Assembly: GCA_020160935.1 (NCBI GenBank)
Contig: JAIUPL010000032.1
Location: forward strand, 1 to 60,763
Reading direction: 5' to 3'
Source of the DNA: Bacteroidota bacterium
GTDB lineage: Bacteria > Bacteroidota > Bacteroidia > Chitinophagales > Saprospiraceae
DNA length: 60,763 bases
Shown: piece after piece, positions 33,960 through 44,051 of the stretch
How positions within the stretch are numbered: the stretch's first letter is position 1
Layout: each line of letters starts with the position of its first letter
Notes under the pieces: generated by a model
Seen by the model: only the letters and a program-made list of their open reading frames with translations
Database searches by the model: none
What the model was told of the DNA's origin: nothing
Program-made: the position numbers and the translations under genes

Positions 33960-36900
33960 TTACTTCACCAGCGTAATATCCCCCGCTTTTAAAATCAGGC
34001 GCCCGTCAATAATTTCCACAACGGCATAGTAGGTAAACACGGCAGGATCCATGATTTTACCTTTATATCGTCCGTTCCAGCCGAACTGTGGGTCGTTGGG
34101 CGGGAAATTTTCCGCTGCGAACACCATATTTCCCCAACGGTCGAAGATGTAGAACTTTTTGACCATGTTGATCTGGTTTGCATTGGCAAACACCAGTACA
34201 ATATCGTTTTTGTTGTTGTCGTCCCAGGGAGAAAAAGCATTGGGGATGTACACATGCGGCTCGTCATCCACCCTTACCAATACGCTATCCATGGCAAAAC
34301 AACCGTCTTTACCATACAATGTAACCACATAATTGGTCGATATGGTCGGGGCGACGGTAGGATGAAGCAAGTCCAGAATACTGGTACCATCAAACGACAA
34401 GCCGGTAACAGGCGTCCACACCACGGTGTCGATCAGGGCCAGGGGATAACCTGCCACTATGGCCTGAATATCCTGCGACTGTCCGATTTCCAGGTCAATT
34501 ACCGGAACCACATCGATGTTGGGGTCTGGGTAGTCGGGCAAATCAACTACTTTCCTGAAGGTACACCCGTTGGCATCTCGAATGAGCAATTCGTATTGTC
34601 CGGCTGGCAGGTTTTCAAATTCTGGAACCGATTCAAAAGTTTTTCCATCATCAATCGAATACATGAAGGGGCCTATTCCGCCAATGATTTCCTGAAAAAA
34701 CACGACGCCATCGTTGTCCCGACAAGAAGGCGGCGTCACATCCACAATCATATTGGCGGGAATATTGGTTTCTTCCAGCACCTGAACGGAATCAGTCCTG
34801 CTGCAGCCGGTATCTTCGTCGAGTACGGTAAGCCAATACGTACCAGGCTGATTTACAATGGGATGCAAGGTGAGCGTGCCACTTACGAAATGCCCGTTCG
34901 TGGTAGACCAGGAGAAAGTTGTACCTGAAGTGGTGGCTGATGCCTGAAGCGTCACCTGTTTTACGGTACAAGTGAGTTTAGGCGCTGTTCCGGCATCTGC
35001 ATTCGGTAGAGCAAGTTGTGCGGATACACTGGAGCCGGCACTACTGGTACAACCATTTTGAAGGTCGGTAACCGTCACGAGGTAATCACCCGTAGCATCC
35101 ACCACGATGCTGGCAGTGGTGGTATCGCCTACAATACTGCCATTCACGGTGCTCCAGGCGTATTCAAAAATGGTAGAACCATTTCCCGAACTGGCGATAC
35201 TGTGTACAGGTACTTCTACTTGGAGGCATGTCAGGCTTTCCGGAAGCGGAATGACGACCGAGGGAGCGAGGGTGTCTTTTTCAATAAACACTTCATCTGT
35301 TCGCACACATCCATTGGTGGTATCTGTTACCATCAATTGATATGTCCCTGCATCTGAAATCATGGGCATGAGTGTATTCGAACCACTCATAATGATGCCG
35401 TCGTCGGTTGTCCATTCATATTGAAACTGGCTGCCAGTGGAAGAACCGGCGCCATTTAGTTGGAGCGTCGTTAGCGAACACGTCAATTCCTGGCTCCCTC
35501 CTGCTTCCGCTACGGGGAATTTGCGTATTTCCAGCACCTGGGTGTACGCCACTGTAGTACAACCATTCAGGGTATTGGTAACGGTCACATCATAAATGCC
35601 GTGTGCATCCACCAGCACATGCGCAGAGTCGCCCACTTCTACAAAATTGCCATCCACCGTATTCCACGCAAACAAGGGTGCGCCGGCGTTCGTACTTACG
35701 GACAGTGGAATCAAGGTTTGTTGGCAGGTCAGCGTATCGGGTGTGGTGATAATGGCGTCGGGGGGCGTTTGGTCGGAGATTACTTCGATGGAATCCATGT
35801 TCAGGCACCCATTTTCCAGATTGAGCACAAAAACCTGATAAGTGCCTGCGCTGGTGACAAATGGATGGGCCGTAAAACCCCCTCCGATGATAAAACCACC
35901 ATTTTGGGGAATCCATTGGTAGGCATGCGTGCCGGGCGTGAGCACTTCCACTCCCAGATTGAGCACCTGGGTAATACAATTGAGTGCATAACCTGTATCG
36001 ACGACCAGTTCCGGAATGGTAATGTTCTGTGTAACAACGACACTGTCGATCGTAACACAGTTGTTCGTCTGATCGGTTACTTGTAGCACATAGGTGCCCG
36101 GCTGGTTCACCACGGGAGAAAGTGTACCCGGGCCAGAAGTGATAAAGCCCCCGTTTTGGGCCGTCCACGACACGATATATGGAAAACCGGAACTGGTTCC
36201 GTTTGCATTGATACCTACATGGGTACGGGCGCAGGTGAGTTGCAGCGGGTCCGCAATCATAGTGACAGGTTCATTGTTCAATTTCTGAATATAAACGCTG
36301 TCAGAAGCCAAACAACCATTTAAAAGATTGCGAACTGTCAAGAAATAGTTGCCTCCTGCATTCACCACCGGGTTAAGAATATCCTGTGCCGAAAGGAAGT
36401 GTCCGGTATCAGTCGTCCATTCATACACCAATCCGGCGCCCTGGCTCGCAGTGGCATCTATGGTATCGACGGGTATGCTGCAATCCAGCAGGAACGGGGC
36501 GCCCGCATCTGCCTGTGGCAGGTTAAAATCAGGGCTTACCTGTACCTCGTCGGCAGATGTACAGCCATTTATTGCATTGACAACCAATAAATTGTAAACA
36601 CCCGCACTATCTACCGTCAAAGCAGGCGTAGCAGGGTTTGTCACAATTCCCGGCCCTGTCCAGGTATAAGTCAGGTAGGGGAATACAGGCGCATTGGGGT
36701 TGCCGATCTGCACCTGCGGCGCGGCACAATTGAGAACAATATCTGCTCCTGCCTGTGCCAAAGGCGCCAGTGTATCCTGTGCCACCACAATGGTTTTGGT
36801 GGTGATACAACCATTGTTTGTGTTGGTAATCAATAAGGTGTAATCACCCGGAGCATTGGCCTCAATCTGGGTAGGCTGAGGCCCTGCTACGACGCCCGGG

Positions 36901-39900
36901 CCTGTCCATTGGTACATAAAATTATTTCCGGTACTGGAGCCTCCTGCATCGATGGGCACCTGAGTTACCAAACAGGTCAGGGTATCTGTTGGGGCGATCA
37001 GCACCAGCGGGCTGTTCGGGTCGACGCCGATGAGTACCTGATCGCTTGCGGTACAGCCATTTGCCATGTTGGTAACCAGAATCTGGTAGGTGCCTGCCTG
37101 ATCGATAGACGGCTGTAGTATATTGGGGGTAGAAATAAAATGCCCGGTATTATCGGTAGTCCATGTGTATGAGAAATTTGTACCCGAACTGGAACCCGTA
37201 CCGTCGAGTGTTAAAAACGGCAATGTACACAAGAGAATTTCATCGGGGCCGGCTTCTGCCAGCGGGGCTACCGTATCGAGTGATACCTCCACCGTCATCG
37301 AGGCAGAACAAAAATTGTTGTTGTTGGTCACCACCAGCGTGTACGGGCCCGGCTGACCAACTGTTGCCAGCAAGGTTCCTTGCCCTGCTATGACAGGCCC
37401 GGCCGAACTGCTCCACACATACGTCATCCCCGCACCGGTTTGGGAACCGGTAGCATCCAGTTGAACGGTGTGATTGGCACAGGAAAGCGCGGGAGGTGGA
37501 AGAATAGAAATATCCGGGTCTTCGGCATTGCTGTACACGGTTGTAGTGGCTGTCGACTGGCAGCCAGTCTGTATATTCGTTACTGTGAGGATATATTCCG
37601 CTGGCTGTGAAACAATGGGATGGAGTGTTTGCCCCCCTGCCAGAATACCATTGCCGGAAGTGGACGCCCAGGCATAACTGTACCCCGTTCCGCTGCTGGA
37701 ACCTGCGCCACTCAACTGAACGGTAAGATGAAGACAATCCAGCGAATCGTTTGAAAGCGCTACGGCGGTGGGCAACTGTTCATTTTGTTGCACAATCACG
37801 GAGTCAATGCCCATGCAGCCATTGGCGGGGTTAAATACCGTCAGATAGTACGTTCCAGCAGCATCTACAACAACGGCAGGTGCAGCAGGATCGGACAGAA
37901 TATTTCCACCGGAAACGGCAGCCCAGGAATAGGTATAGGCAGGATTAGCAAGCGGATCGCCCAGCAGCAAACTATCCACATTGCAAGTCAGCAAACCCGA
38001 ACTCCCGGCATCTGTGATGGGCGAATCAGACTCATCTTCAATCAAAATGGAAGCGGTGGACGAACACAGATTCTCTCCATTCAGCAAATACAGTGTATAC
38101 AAACCCGGAGCATCGACTTGTGGTGTGAGTGTATTGGTACCATTCATAAAATGCCCGGTACCCGATGTCGACCAAGTTAAAGTAGTCGAATTCCCCACAA
38201 TAGATGCCGTTCCATCCAGCGTCACTACGTGGTTGCTGCAATTGAGTTCGCCGATGGCCGTTACCAGTGCTAATGGTTCCACATAATTTTGTGCAACGGA
38301 AACGCTTACTGTATCGGCACAACCATTTTGACCAAAGACAACTACAAAACTATAAGTACCTGGTTCTGTTACGGTTACATCTGACGTGTCGGTATTGGAA
38401 GAGAATTGACCATCCATCGTACTCCAGTGGTAACTTACCCCGGTTGAAGGAGTGGAACTGCCATTCAGGGCAATTTCGCTCAACGTACAGGTAAACGAAT
38501 CGGGCATGGCCACGAAGGCTTCCGGAGCAAGCATATTTTCATTAACTACCACTTCATCATTGCTCGTACACCCATTCAAGATATTGGTTATCTGCAAGGT
38601 GTAGGCGCCCGCTGCAGTCGCCAAGGCCTGCACACTGTTTTGCCCTTCCTGAATACTGCCGCCACCGGATGCAGTCCATTGATATAAAAATTCATTTCCC
38701 TGTGAAGACCCCGAACCATCGAGCAAGGCCTGGGTGACGATACAATTCAGTTCCTGATCGGGACCGGCATTGGCATTCGGGTAATCCACGATAGACACCT
38801 GTTGTACGGCAATCGACTGACTACACCCGTTGTGGTTGTTGCGCACCGTCAGGGTGTAAGTGCCAGCCGCCGTAACCAGTGGATTCAAGGTTGTATTACC
38901 CGATAAAATATTGCCTCCATTGGAGGCTGTCCATAAATAGGAGAAATCGGCTCCGGCAGACGAACCCGCTCCATTCAGCGGCACACTGAGGGTAGTGCAG
39001 GAAAGCGGTGCTGTGGTCTGTGCCATGGCTACCGGAGTGGTAAAATCACCTGCGACAGTGGCAGATGCCGTCGTGCTACACCCTGCAGCATCGGTTACTG
39101 TTACAGTATAAGTTCCGGCAACCAGGGTTTGCGGGTCCTCGCTGCTGGTGTTATTGTTCCATGAAAACTGATAGGCGGTCGTGCCTCCCTGGACATCCAG
39201 GTCTATACTTCCTCCCGAGGGATGGTCACAATTGGTGCCTTGTACCTGAGCAACCGTGGCCGTGAGTTCAAGCGGCTCTTCAATGGTATAGGTATGCAAG
39301 GCCCTGCAGCCCATCGCATCCGTCACGGTCAGACTATAGACGCCCGCTTGCAGGCCTGTCGCCAGCGGCGCATCGTCCGGAATAGTCTGCGGACCACTCC
39401 AGTTGTAGGTGTATGGTCCTTGCCCACCTTGCACCTGCGGTACAATACTGCCATTGCTCAACCCGGCACATTGCACAGGCGTCACATCTGTAGCAATATC
39501 GATAAAAGCCTCTGTCACAATGAGCGTTCCGGATGCCTGACCTGTACAGGAGCCACTGCTGACGCCGGTGAGTTCATAAATGCCCGGCTGGGTAACCAAC
39601 ATTCTGAAAGGGCTGCCAGGAATATTCGTGATCGGGGGTTGTGGCATGCCATCCAGGGTGTAGTTGATGGTATAGGGTGGCGTACCCTGCAACAGCACGG
39701 TAATACTGTCGGCCTGACCGAAACACAATTGCGGGGCAGGGCTTTGCAGTTGTGCTGTCAGCGGCGCTATCACTTCTACCGAGCCGCTGGCCACGGCGGT
39801 GTTCTGGCATTGGTCGGTTACGGTAACGGTGTAGGTCTGGTCGGTGGTCACGGCCGCGGTAATAACAGGATCAGATTGTCCGTCCGACCATTCATACGTA

Positions 39901-41546
39901 AACGGTCCGGCGCCACCTTGCACATTCACACCGATGGTAGCAGAACCGGGATCGCAAATCGTCACATTTTCGACCGTGGCTTGCATGGGCAGCACATCCA
40001 GAATAGTGAGTACTTCTTCCGGGCGGGAGCAATTGCACAAATTGGCCAGCATCACTCGGATGGTTTCCGGATTTTCAGGAAGTGCATCTGCAAGGATATT
40101 GACCGGAATGATCACTTGTTGCTGGCCTGCCGGAATGGTTACCGATGCCGGAATACCGTTGTAGTCGGCGCCCGAAGCGGCTGTACCCGATACGGTATAG
40201 TTCACCGTCAGGGGCGCGCCAAGATTGCCGCCCACCCGGCGGAACACCAGCGAAACATTGTTGCAGTTTTCATACGCTTCTTCTGCATTGGCCACGCCAT
40301 CGACGACCCATTGCACGGAAGCATTGCTGCCTGCATTGAATGATCCGGCTTTAAGGAATACCGCCGAATCGAAAATGCCATCGGCCACGTCGGCAATTTT
40401 CAGTTTGATGTGATAGGTTTTACAGGTTTGGAGGTTGGCGCGTACGGTGATCTTTCGGGTGTAGCCGTCGAACTGTATCTGATTGACAACCGGCGAGGTA
40501 GAACCATTCTGGCCGCAAAGCGTGCCTGTTGCTGGTGTATTGTTGACGAAATAGGCAGAATTGGAAAGGTGATTTACGTTGTTGATGGCAACATAGGTAT
40601 TGGTGGAGGGCACCAGCGCTATGTTTTCGGCGCCATTAAATGGGCCGGAAATACCCGGACCGGAAATGAAAAACCCGAATGCGTCATTAAAAGGCGACCC
40701 TACATATTCGCAGTATTCTTCGGAAGCGAACACAAAATCGAAGGAAACGGACGATTGTGTCGGTCTGAAATCAAATTCCAGATAGGCCATATCATAGGTG
40801 TCGCCACCGGCAGAGAGGATGCCCAGGTCGCTGTCGGGCGTGTAATTCCCCCAGCCCTGATCGGCATCGTCCTCGGTATTGGGCCCGAGGCATACATTGG
40901 CATTGCCTGTTGCCATTACCACTCCGTCCGAAAACCCGATATTCGATTGGCCATTGCTGAAAGTTCCGATCTGGGTGGGCTGGCCATGGTATTGCACATT
41001 GGTGACGTCGAAGCATTGGCCTCCGATCAGCACATCCCGGATCAGGGTACTGGGCGCTACGCCAGGCGTAACCGAAATTTCGCCGGCAGAAGTACGCAAG
41101 TATTCCTGCAAGGTGCGTTTTTTGCAGGTCTGACAAATCAGCGACACATAATGCGCTGGCGGATCGTCGGGATTCCAACTACAAGGATATTCAAACGAGA
41201 AATGCACTTCGGAAGAAACAGCCTTAAAAACGAGTTCGTGCAGCGAATCGTTGTTGCTCAGCACCTGTACTTCAGGCGACAGCACCTGCATGGACGGCTG
41301 ACAAAGTCCCGACACGGGGTCGGCCGGAATTTTCAGGAGGTAAGTTTCCCCCGGAATCAGGTTTTGGAAAATGACCGATTGCTGAGGGCTGTTCACCCGC
41401 ATCACCTGGCGTTGTTGATACCCATCGAGCATGATGGGGCCAGAAGCAAGTTGCTCTGGTAATAAATCCTGAGCAGATAATCGGAAGCAGGATGAAGTCA
41501 GTAAAAGGGCAATGCCAAACGGCAGTGACGTAAAAGAGATACGCAT
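33960..41546 (-). CDS. Giant T9SS type B surface protein with 17 Ig/PKD-like repeats
   Basis: From the ATG at 41546 the protein has 2528 residues with a signal peptide (MRISFTSLPFGIALLLTSS). A choice-of-anchor L domain follows at about 170-420 (FVFASEEYCEYVGSPFND), then a Calx-beta-like region at about 430-530. SprB-type repeats cover 545-860 (GGQGPYTYNWSG, VTDAMGC). Then come 17 tandem units of about 84 residues (about 850-2275). Each starts with a TC/NC…V.L.G.GSS pattern and ends with AGTY.L.VTN..NGC. A final SprB-like unit and a type B T9SS sorting domain end the protein (VYIPNAFSPWDDNNKND … YIFDRWGNMVF … GDITLVK). It is probably a surface adhesin or gliding-related filament. The upstream start at 41594 is less likely. 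A weak relationship to the 22116 protein is seen in the anchor-L module. Confidence 0.9.
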   Translation of the reverse strand: MRISFTSLPFGIALLLTSSCFRLSAQDLLPEQLASGPIMLDGYQQRQVMRVNSPQQSVIFQNLIPGETYLLKIPADPVSGLCQPSMQVLSPEVQVLSNNDSLHELVFKAVSSEVHFSFEYPCSWNPDDPPAHYVSLICQTCKKRTLQEYLRTSAGEISVTPGVAPSTLIRDVLIGGQCFDVTNVQYHGQPTQIGTFSNGQSNIGFSDGVVMATGNANVCLGPNTEDDADQGWGNYTPDSDLGILSAGGDTYDMAYLEFDFRPTQSSVSFDFVFASEEYCEYVGSPFNDAFGFFISGPGISGPFNGAENIALVPSTNTYVAINNVNHLSNSAYFVNNTPATGTLCGQNGSTSPVVNQIQFDGYTRKITVRANLQTCKTYHIKLKIADVADGIFDSAVFLKAGSFNAGSNASVQWVVDGVANAEEAYENCNNVSLVFRRVGGNLGAPLTVNYTVSGTAASGADYNGIPASVTIPAGQQQVIIPVNILADALPENPETIRVMLANLCNCSRPEEVLTILDVLPMQATVENVTICDPGSATIGVNVQGGAGPFTYEWSDGQSDPVITAAVTTDQTYTVTVTDQCQNTAVASGSVEVIAPLTAQLQSPAPQLCFGQADSITVLLQGTPPYTINYTLDGMPQPPITNIPGSPFRMLVTQPGIYELTGVSSGSCTGQASGTLIVTEAFIDIATDVTPVQCAGLSNGSIVPQVQGGQGPYTYNWSGPQTIPDDAPLATGLQAGVYSLTVTDAMGCRALHTYTIEEPLELTATVAQVQGTNCDHPSGGSIDLDVQGGTTAYQFSWNNNTSSEDPQTLVAGTYTVTVTDAAGCSTTASATVAGDFTTPVAMAQTTAPLSCTTLSVPLNGAGSSAGADFSYLWTASNGGNILSGNTTLNPLVTAAGTYTLTVRNNHNGCSQSIAVQQVSIVDYPNANAGPDQELNCIVTQALLDGSGSSQGNEFLYQWTASGGGSIQEGQNSVQALATAAGAYTLQITNILNGCTSNDEVVVNENMLAPEAFVAMPDSFTCTLSEIALNGSSTPSTGVSYHWSTMDGQFSSNTDTSDVTVTEPGTYSFVVVFGQNGCADTVSVSVAQNYVEPLALVTAIGELNCSNHVVTLDGTASIVGNSTTLTWSTSGTGHFMNGTNTLTPQVDAPGLYTLYLLNGENLCSSTASILIEDESDSPITDAGSSGLLTCNVDSLLLGDPLANPAYTYSWAAVSGGNILSDPAAPAVVVDAAGTYYLTVFNPANGCMGIDSVIVQQNEQLPTAVALSNDSLDCLHLTVQLSGAGSSSGTGYSYAWASTSGNGILAGGQTLHPIVSQPAEYILTVTNIQTGCQSTATTTVYSNAEDPDISILPPPALSCANHTVQLDATGSQTGAGMTYVWSSSAGPVIAGQGTLLATVGQPGPYTLVVTNNNNFCSASMTVEVSLDTVAPLAEAGPDEILLCTLPFLTLDGTGSSSGTNFSYTWTTDNTGHFISTPNILQPSIDQAGTYQILVTNMANGCTASDQVLIGVDPNSPLVLIAPTDTLTCLVTQVPIDAGGSSTGNNFMYQWTGPGVVAGPQPTQIEANAPGDYTLLITNTNNGCITTKTIVVAQDTLAPLAQAGADIVLNCAAPQVQIGNPNAPVFPYLTYTWTGPGIVTNPATPALTVDSAGVYNLLVVNAINGCTSADEVQVSPDFNLPQADAGAPFLLDCSIPVDTIDATASQGAGLVYEWTTDTGHFLSAQDILNPVVNAGGNYFLTVRNLLNGCLASDSVYIQKLNNEPVTMIADPLQLTCARTHVGINANGTSSGFPYIVSWTAQNGGFITSGPGTLSPVVNQPGTYVLQVTDQTNNCVTIDSVVVTQNITIPELVVDTGYALNCITQVLNLGVEVLTPGTHAYQWIPQNGGFIIGGGFTAHPFVTSAGTYQVFVLNLENGCLNMDSIEVISDQTPPDAIITTPDTLTCQQTLIPLSVSTNAGAPLFAWNTVDGNFVEVGDSAHVLVDAHGIYDVTVTNTLNGCTTVAYTQVLEIRKFPVAEAGGSQELTCSLTTLQLNGAGSSTGSQFQYEWTTDDGIIMSGSNTLMPMISDAGTYQLMVTDTTNGCVRTDEVFIEKDTLAPSVVIPLPESLTCLQVEVPVHSIASSGNGSTIFEYAWSTVNGSIVGDTTTASIVVDATGDYLVTVTDLQNGCTSSAGSSVSAQLALPNADAGTAPKLTCTVKQVTLQASATTSGTTFSWSTTNGHFVSGTLTLHPIVNQPGTYWLTVLDEDTGCSRTDSVQVLEETNIPANMIVDVTPPSCRDNDGVVFFQEIIGGIGPFMYSIDDGKTFESVPEFENLPAGQYELLIRDANGCTFRKVVDLPDYPDPNIDVVPVIDLEIGQSQDIQAIVAGYPLALIDTVVWTPVTGLSFDGTSILDLLHPTVAPTISTNYVVTLYGKDGCFAMDSVLVRVDDEPHVYIPNAFSPWDDNNKNDIVLVFANANQINMVKKFYIFDRWGNMVFAAENFPPNDPQFGWNGRYKGKIMDPAVFTYYAVVEIIDGRLILKAGDITLVK

Positions 41547-42056
41547 ACGAAGTCGGGCTTGATTAAAAGAGTATAGTTTCACATGTATGTTCACTATTCA
41601 AAGGCTGGGAAACCCTGAATATGCCACCCGACACAATTTCCGTCAGGGCAGGTGGCGATCCCTTTACAAGGTGCAGAATTCACCTTGAGAACCGGAAAAC
41701 GCTTGCTTTACGTCAAAAACAGAAACGGATTAAAAAAAATCCTGTCATTTCCTTCTTGCAATGAAAGGAGGTTTGCAACGGGGCGCCTTAGGACACACAA
41801 GGTTAGAAAAAATTTACAGTTTATTTCCAGATACAATAGCATTTTAGTCCGCTGCTTGTCGAAAAGAGCGATTTCAATTATACAAATTCGTGCCAAATGT
41901 TGCAGGACGCCCCTCTGCATGGATTCCGTGCTTCGCAAGCCAACTTTTTCTGCAAAACCTGCACAGGGGGTTGTTTGCGAGAAACAGACACTGTAAGTTT
42001 GCAGCGCCTTAAACGAAAAGGGCGTTTTTTTCATTCACTTTTACACTCAATGGATA
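41547..42056. other. Divergent intergenic region between the giant protein and corA
   Basis: There is no credible gene. It holds the leader of the giant protein on the minus strand and the corA promoter at 41971-42001. An ORF of about 108 codons on the minus strand (41708-42034) has no motif and an unusual composition. Confidence 0.4.
41971..42001 (+). promoter_or_regulatory. Promoter of corA (Bacteroidota type)
   Basis: TTG at 41971-41973 is separated by 20 bases from TAAGTTTG (41994-42001). This matches the TTG-N17-23-TAnnTTTG pattern very well. Transcription should begin about 42008, some 50 bases upstream of the GTG start at 42057. Confidence 0.62.
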
Positions 42057-43007
42057 GTGATCCGTTACTTTATACGCGAAAAACGGCGACTCGTGGAACT
42101 CAACGAGTTGGAGCCTGGCTGTTGGGTGCATCTCGCTCCGCCCTTCACGCCTGACGAACTGGAGGATATTGCCCGCCGGTTTGAATTCGACCCTGTATTT
42201 CTGACTGACTCGCTCGATCTGGATGAACGCGCTCGTTATGAACGCGATGAAGACGTGCGCTTCGTCCTGATCAATACACCCGTCAAAAACCGCAATGGAC
42301 AGGGTGAAAACGAAGCCTATTTCATCACCGTGCCGATCGGTATTATCCTGACCATCGAGCATGTGGTGACCATTTCGGCGTTTGAAACGCCTGTGCTGGA
42401 AAAATTCCTGGAAAACAATGTGCGTAATTTCGACCCCGCCGATGAAAAACGTTTCATCCTGCAGGTGCTAGAACAGAATGTGTACCATTTCCTGTCCTGC
42501 CTGAAAACGCTCAATCTGCGCCGCAACCGCATCGAAAAAGAACTGATGAACAGCAGCCGCAACTCCGACCTCAAGCAGTTGCTGGCCATCGAAAAAAGCC
42601 TGGTATACTTCGTTAACTCGCTCAATGCCAACGAGTTGTTGAAAATGAAGATGAAACGTACCGACTTCCTGCACATCAATGGAGATGAAGACCTGACGGA
42701 TCTGTTCGAAGACATTATCATCGACAACTCGCAGGCCTTGTCGATGTCCAATGTGTACACCACCATCCTCAACGGCACGATGGATGCCTATTCCAGCATT
42801 ATTTCCAACAACCTGAACCTGGTGATTCACCGACTCACCGTGGTGACCGTGGTGCTGATGGTGCCGACGCTGATTTCATCGTTTTTCGGCATGAACATAC
42901 CCAATGGCATTCCCAACCACCCCATGGCGTTTTACCTCACCGTGTTGTTGTCTGCGGTAGTAACAGGGCTGCTGTACTGGTTTATGCAGCGCAAAAAAAT
43001 GCTGTGA
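42057..43007 (+). CDS. corA: CorA-type divalent metal transporter
   Basis: The 316-residue protein starts with GTG (MIRYFIREKRRLVELNELEP). It has the large cytoplasmic N-terminal domain and two C-terminal membrane helices. The signature SSFFGMNIPNG carries the GMN selectivity loop between helices VVTVVLMVPTLI and YLTVLLSAVVTGLLYWF. It transports Mg2+ and possibly Co2+ or Ni2+ through the inner membrane as a pentamer. It is convergent with the dockerin-like gene ten bases downstream. Confidence 0.92.
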   Translation: MIRYFIREKRRLVELNELEPGCWVHLAPPFTPDELEDIARRFEFDPVFLTDSLDLDERARYERDEDVRFVLINTPVKNRNGQGENEAYFITVPIGIILTIEHVVTISAFETPVLEKFLENNVRNFDPADEKRFILQVLEQNVYHFLSCLKTLNLRRNRIEKELMNSSRNSDLKQLLAIEKSLVYFVNSLNANELLKMKMKRTDFLHINGDEDLTDLFEDIIIDNSQALSMSNVYTTILNGTMDAYSSIISNNLNLVIHRLTVVTVVLMVPTLISSFFGMNIPNGIPNHPMAFYLTVLLSAVVTGLLYWFMQRKKML

Positions 43008-43016
43008 AAGGCGTAC

Positions 43017-43925
43017 TTATTGATTTCCCGTTGCCGAGCCGTTTACATCTCCGATTTTGATACCGCGAAATTCAAAAGGACTGAAATCCAACGGGTTGTC
43101 ACTTTGTGTTACCGTTATTTTTTCGGGAAATGGTTCGTGAAACGGGTCATCCGGAAATGGAAACACATAGTTGTACGGCACAAAACGCCAGGATTTCCCG
43201 TGTGGTAATGCATTGTCGATTCCGAGAATAAGTCTCCGCAAAAGAATGAGATCGTTGAGGGTCACTTTCCCGTCCATATTGGAATCTGCTGCGAGTATTT
43301 TATAAGGCGAATCGAGCATTTCCATGCCAAGGATATGTTTGTGTATCAGAACCAGGTCATAAGTGGTCACGCCATTGAGTGGGTTATCATTTTTGAATGG
43401 TTTTACCTCAAAATTATCACCCACATGCAGGTATTGGTCGCTTCCCAGGGTACCGGATTCGGGTATCAGGTATGAAAATGTGTCGACCAGGCAACTGGAG
43501 CCATTGATTTGAAACCCTGCTTCTTGCCAGATATCGCCCCCGCGTACATGAAACTGCAATTGAGCAACCTCTCCGGCGTAATTTACATAGAACTGCACCA
43601 TGCACATGGCTGCATTGCCTGCTTCATCACGTGCCCAGATTTCGAGCCGCAGCTCCTTTTCCCAATCGATCACAGCATTCGGACTATCCTCCGGAAAACC
43701 TTGGCCCGTACATGCTTTCCGAATGCCCAGTTCGATCTGTTCTGCAGCCGTTTGATTGTCGTACAGGGTATCAATAAAATCTGCTGCCCATACCGTCATG
43801 GGGCTGTTTTCGACCAGCAAAGTGGATGGCGCCGTGCAAAGGAGAACGGGGGCAAGGGTATCTGTTTGAGCCTGAAGGGAAACGAAGTGAATAAAAAGGA
43901 ACAGCAGGGTAAATAGAACTTTCAT
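43017..43925 (-). CDS. Secreted protein with a dockerin-like EF-hand pair
   Basis: The 302-residue protein has a signal peptide (MKVLFTLLFLFIHFVSLQAQ). The first half has HYR-like text (TAPSTLLVENSPMTVWAADF … EIWARDEAGNAAMCMVQFYV). The C-terminal half contains two dockerin-type calcium segments, NGVTTYDLVLIHKHILGMEM and DSNMDGKVTLNDLILLRRLI, followed by a linker and IGDVNGSA at the end. In Bacteroidota such duplicated dockerin-like modules occur in exported proteins without a true cellulosome. The IGDVNG at the end looks like a third EF-hand half separated by about 65 residues. No T9SS tail was found. Confidence 0.75.
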   Translation of the reverse strand: MKVLFTLLFLFIHFVSLQAQTDTLAPVLLCTAPSTLLVENSPMTVWAADFIDTLYDNQTAAEQIELGIRKACTGQGFPEDSPNAVIDWEKELRLEIWARDEAGNAAMCMVQFYVNYAGEVAQLQFHVRGGDIWQEAGFQINGSSCLVDTFSYLIPESGTLGSDQYLHVGDNFEVKPFKNDNPLNGVTTYDLVLIHKHILGMEMLDSPYKILAADSNMDGKVTLNDLILLRRLILGIDNALPHGKSWRFVPYNYVFPFPDDPFHEPFPEKITVTQSDNPLDFSPFEFRGIKIGDVNGSATGNQ

Positions 43926-44051
43926 AAATTCGGGATTTATACTAGACTTTATTTTCCTCCAAAAATATGAAAAAAAGCGCCTTCTGTCGGTAAAATATCC
44001 ACCTTTGACCTTTACCTGACGAACTTGCCCTGCAACTGATTATTTCTCCAT

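Noticed and set aside
39222-40343. A 373-codon + strand frame opposite the giant protein
   Set aside because: Arg/His/Gly-rich shadow of the repeat protein without start context or motif.
41708-42034. A 108-codon minus-strand ORF before corA
   Set aside because: It spans the corA promoter and has no motif or plausible signal.
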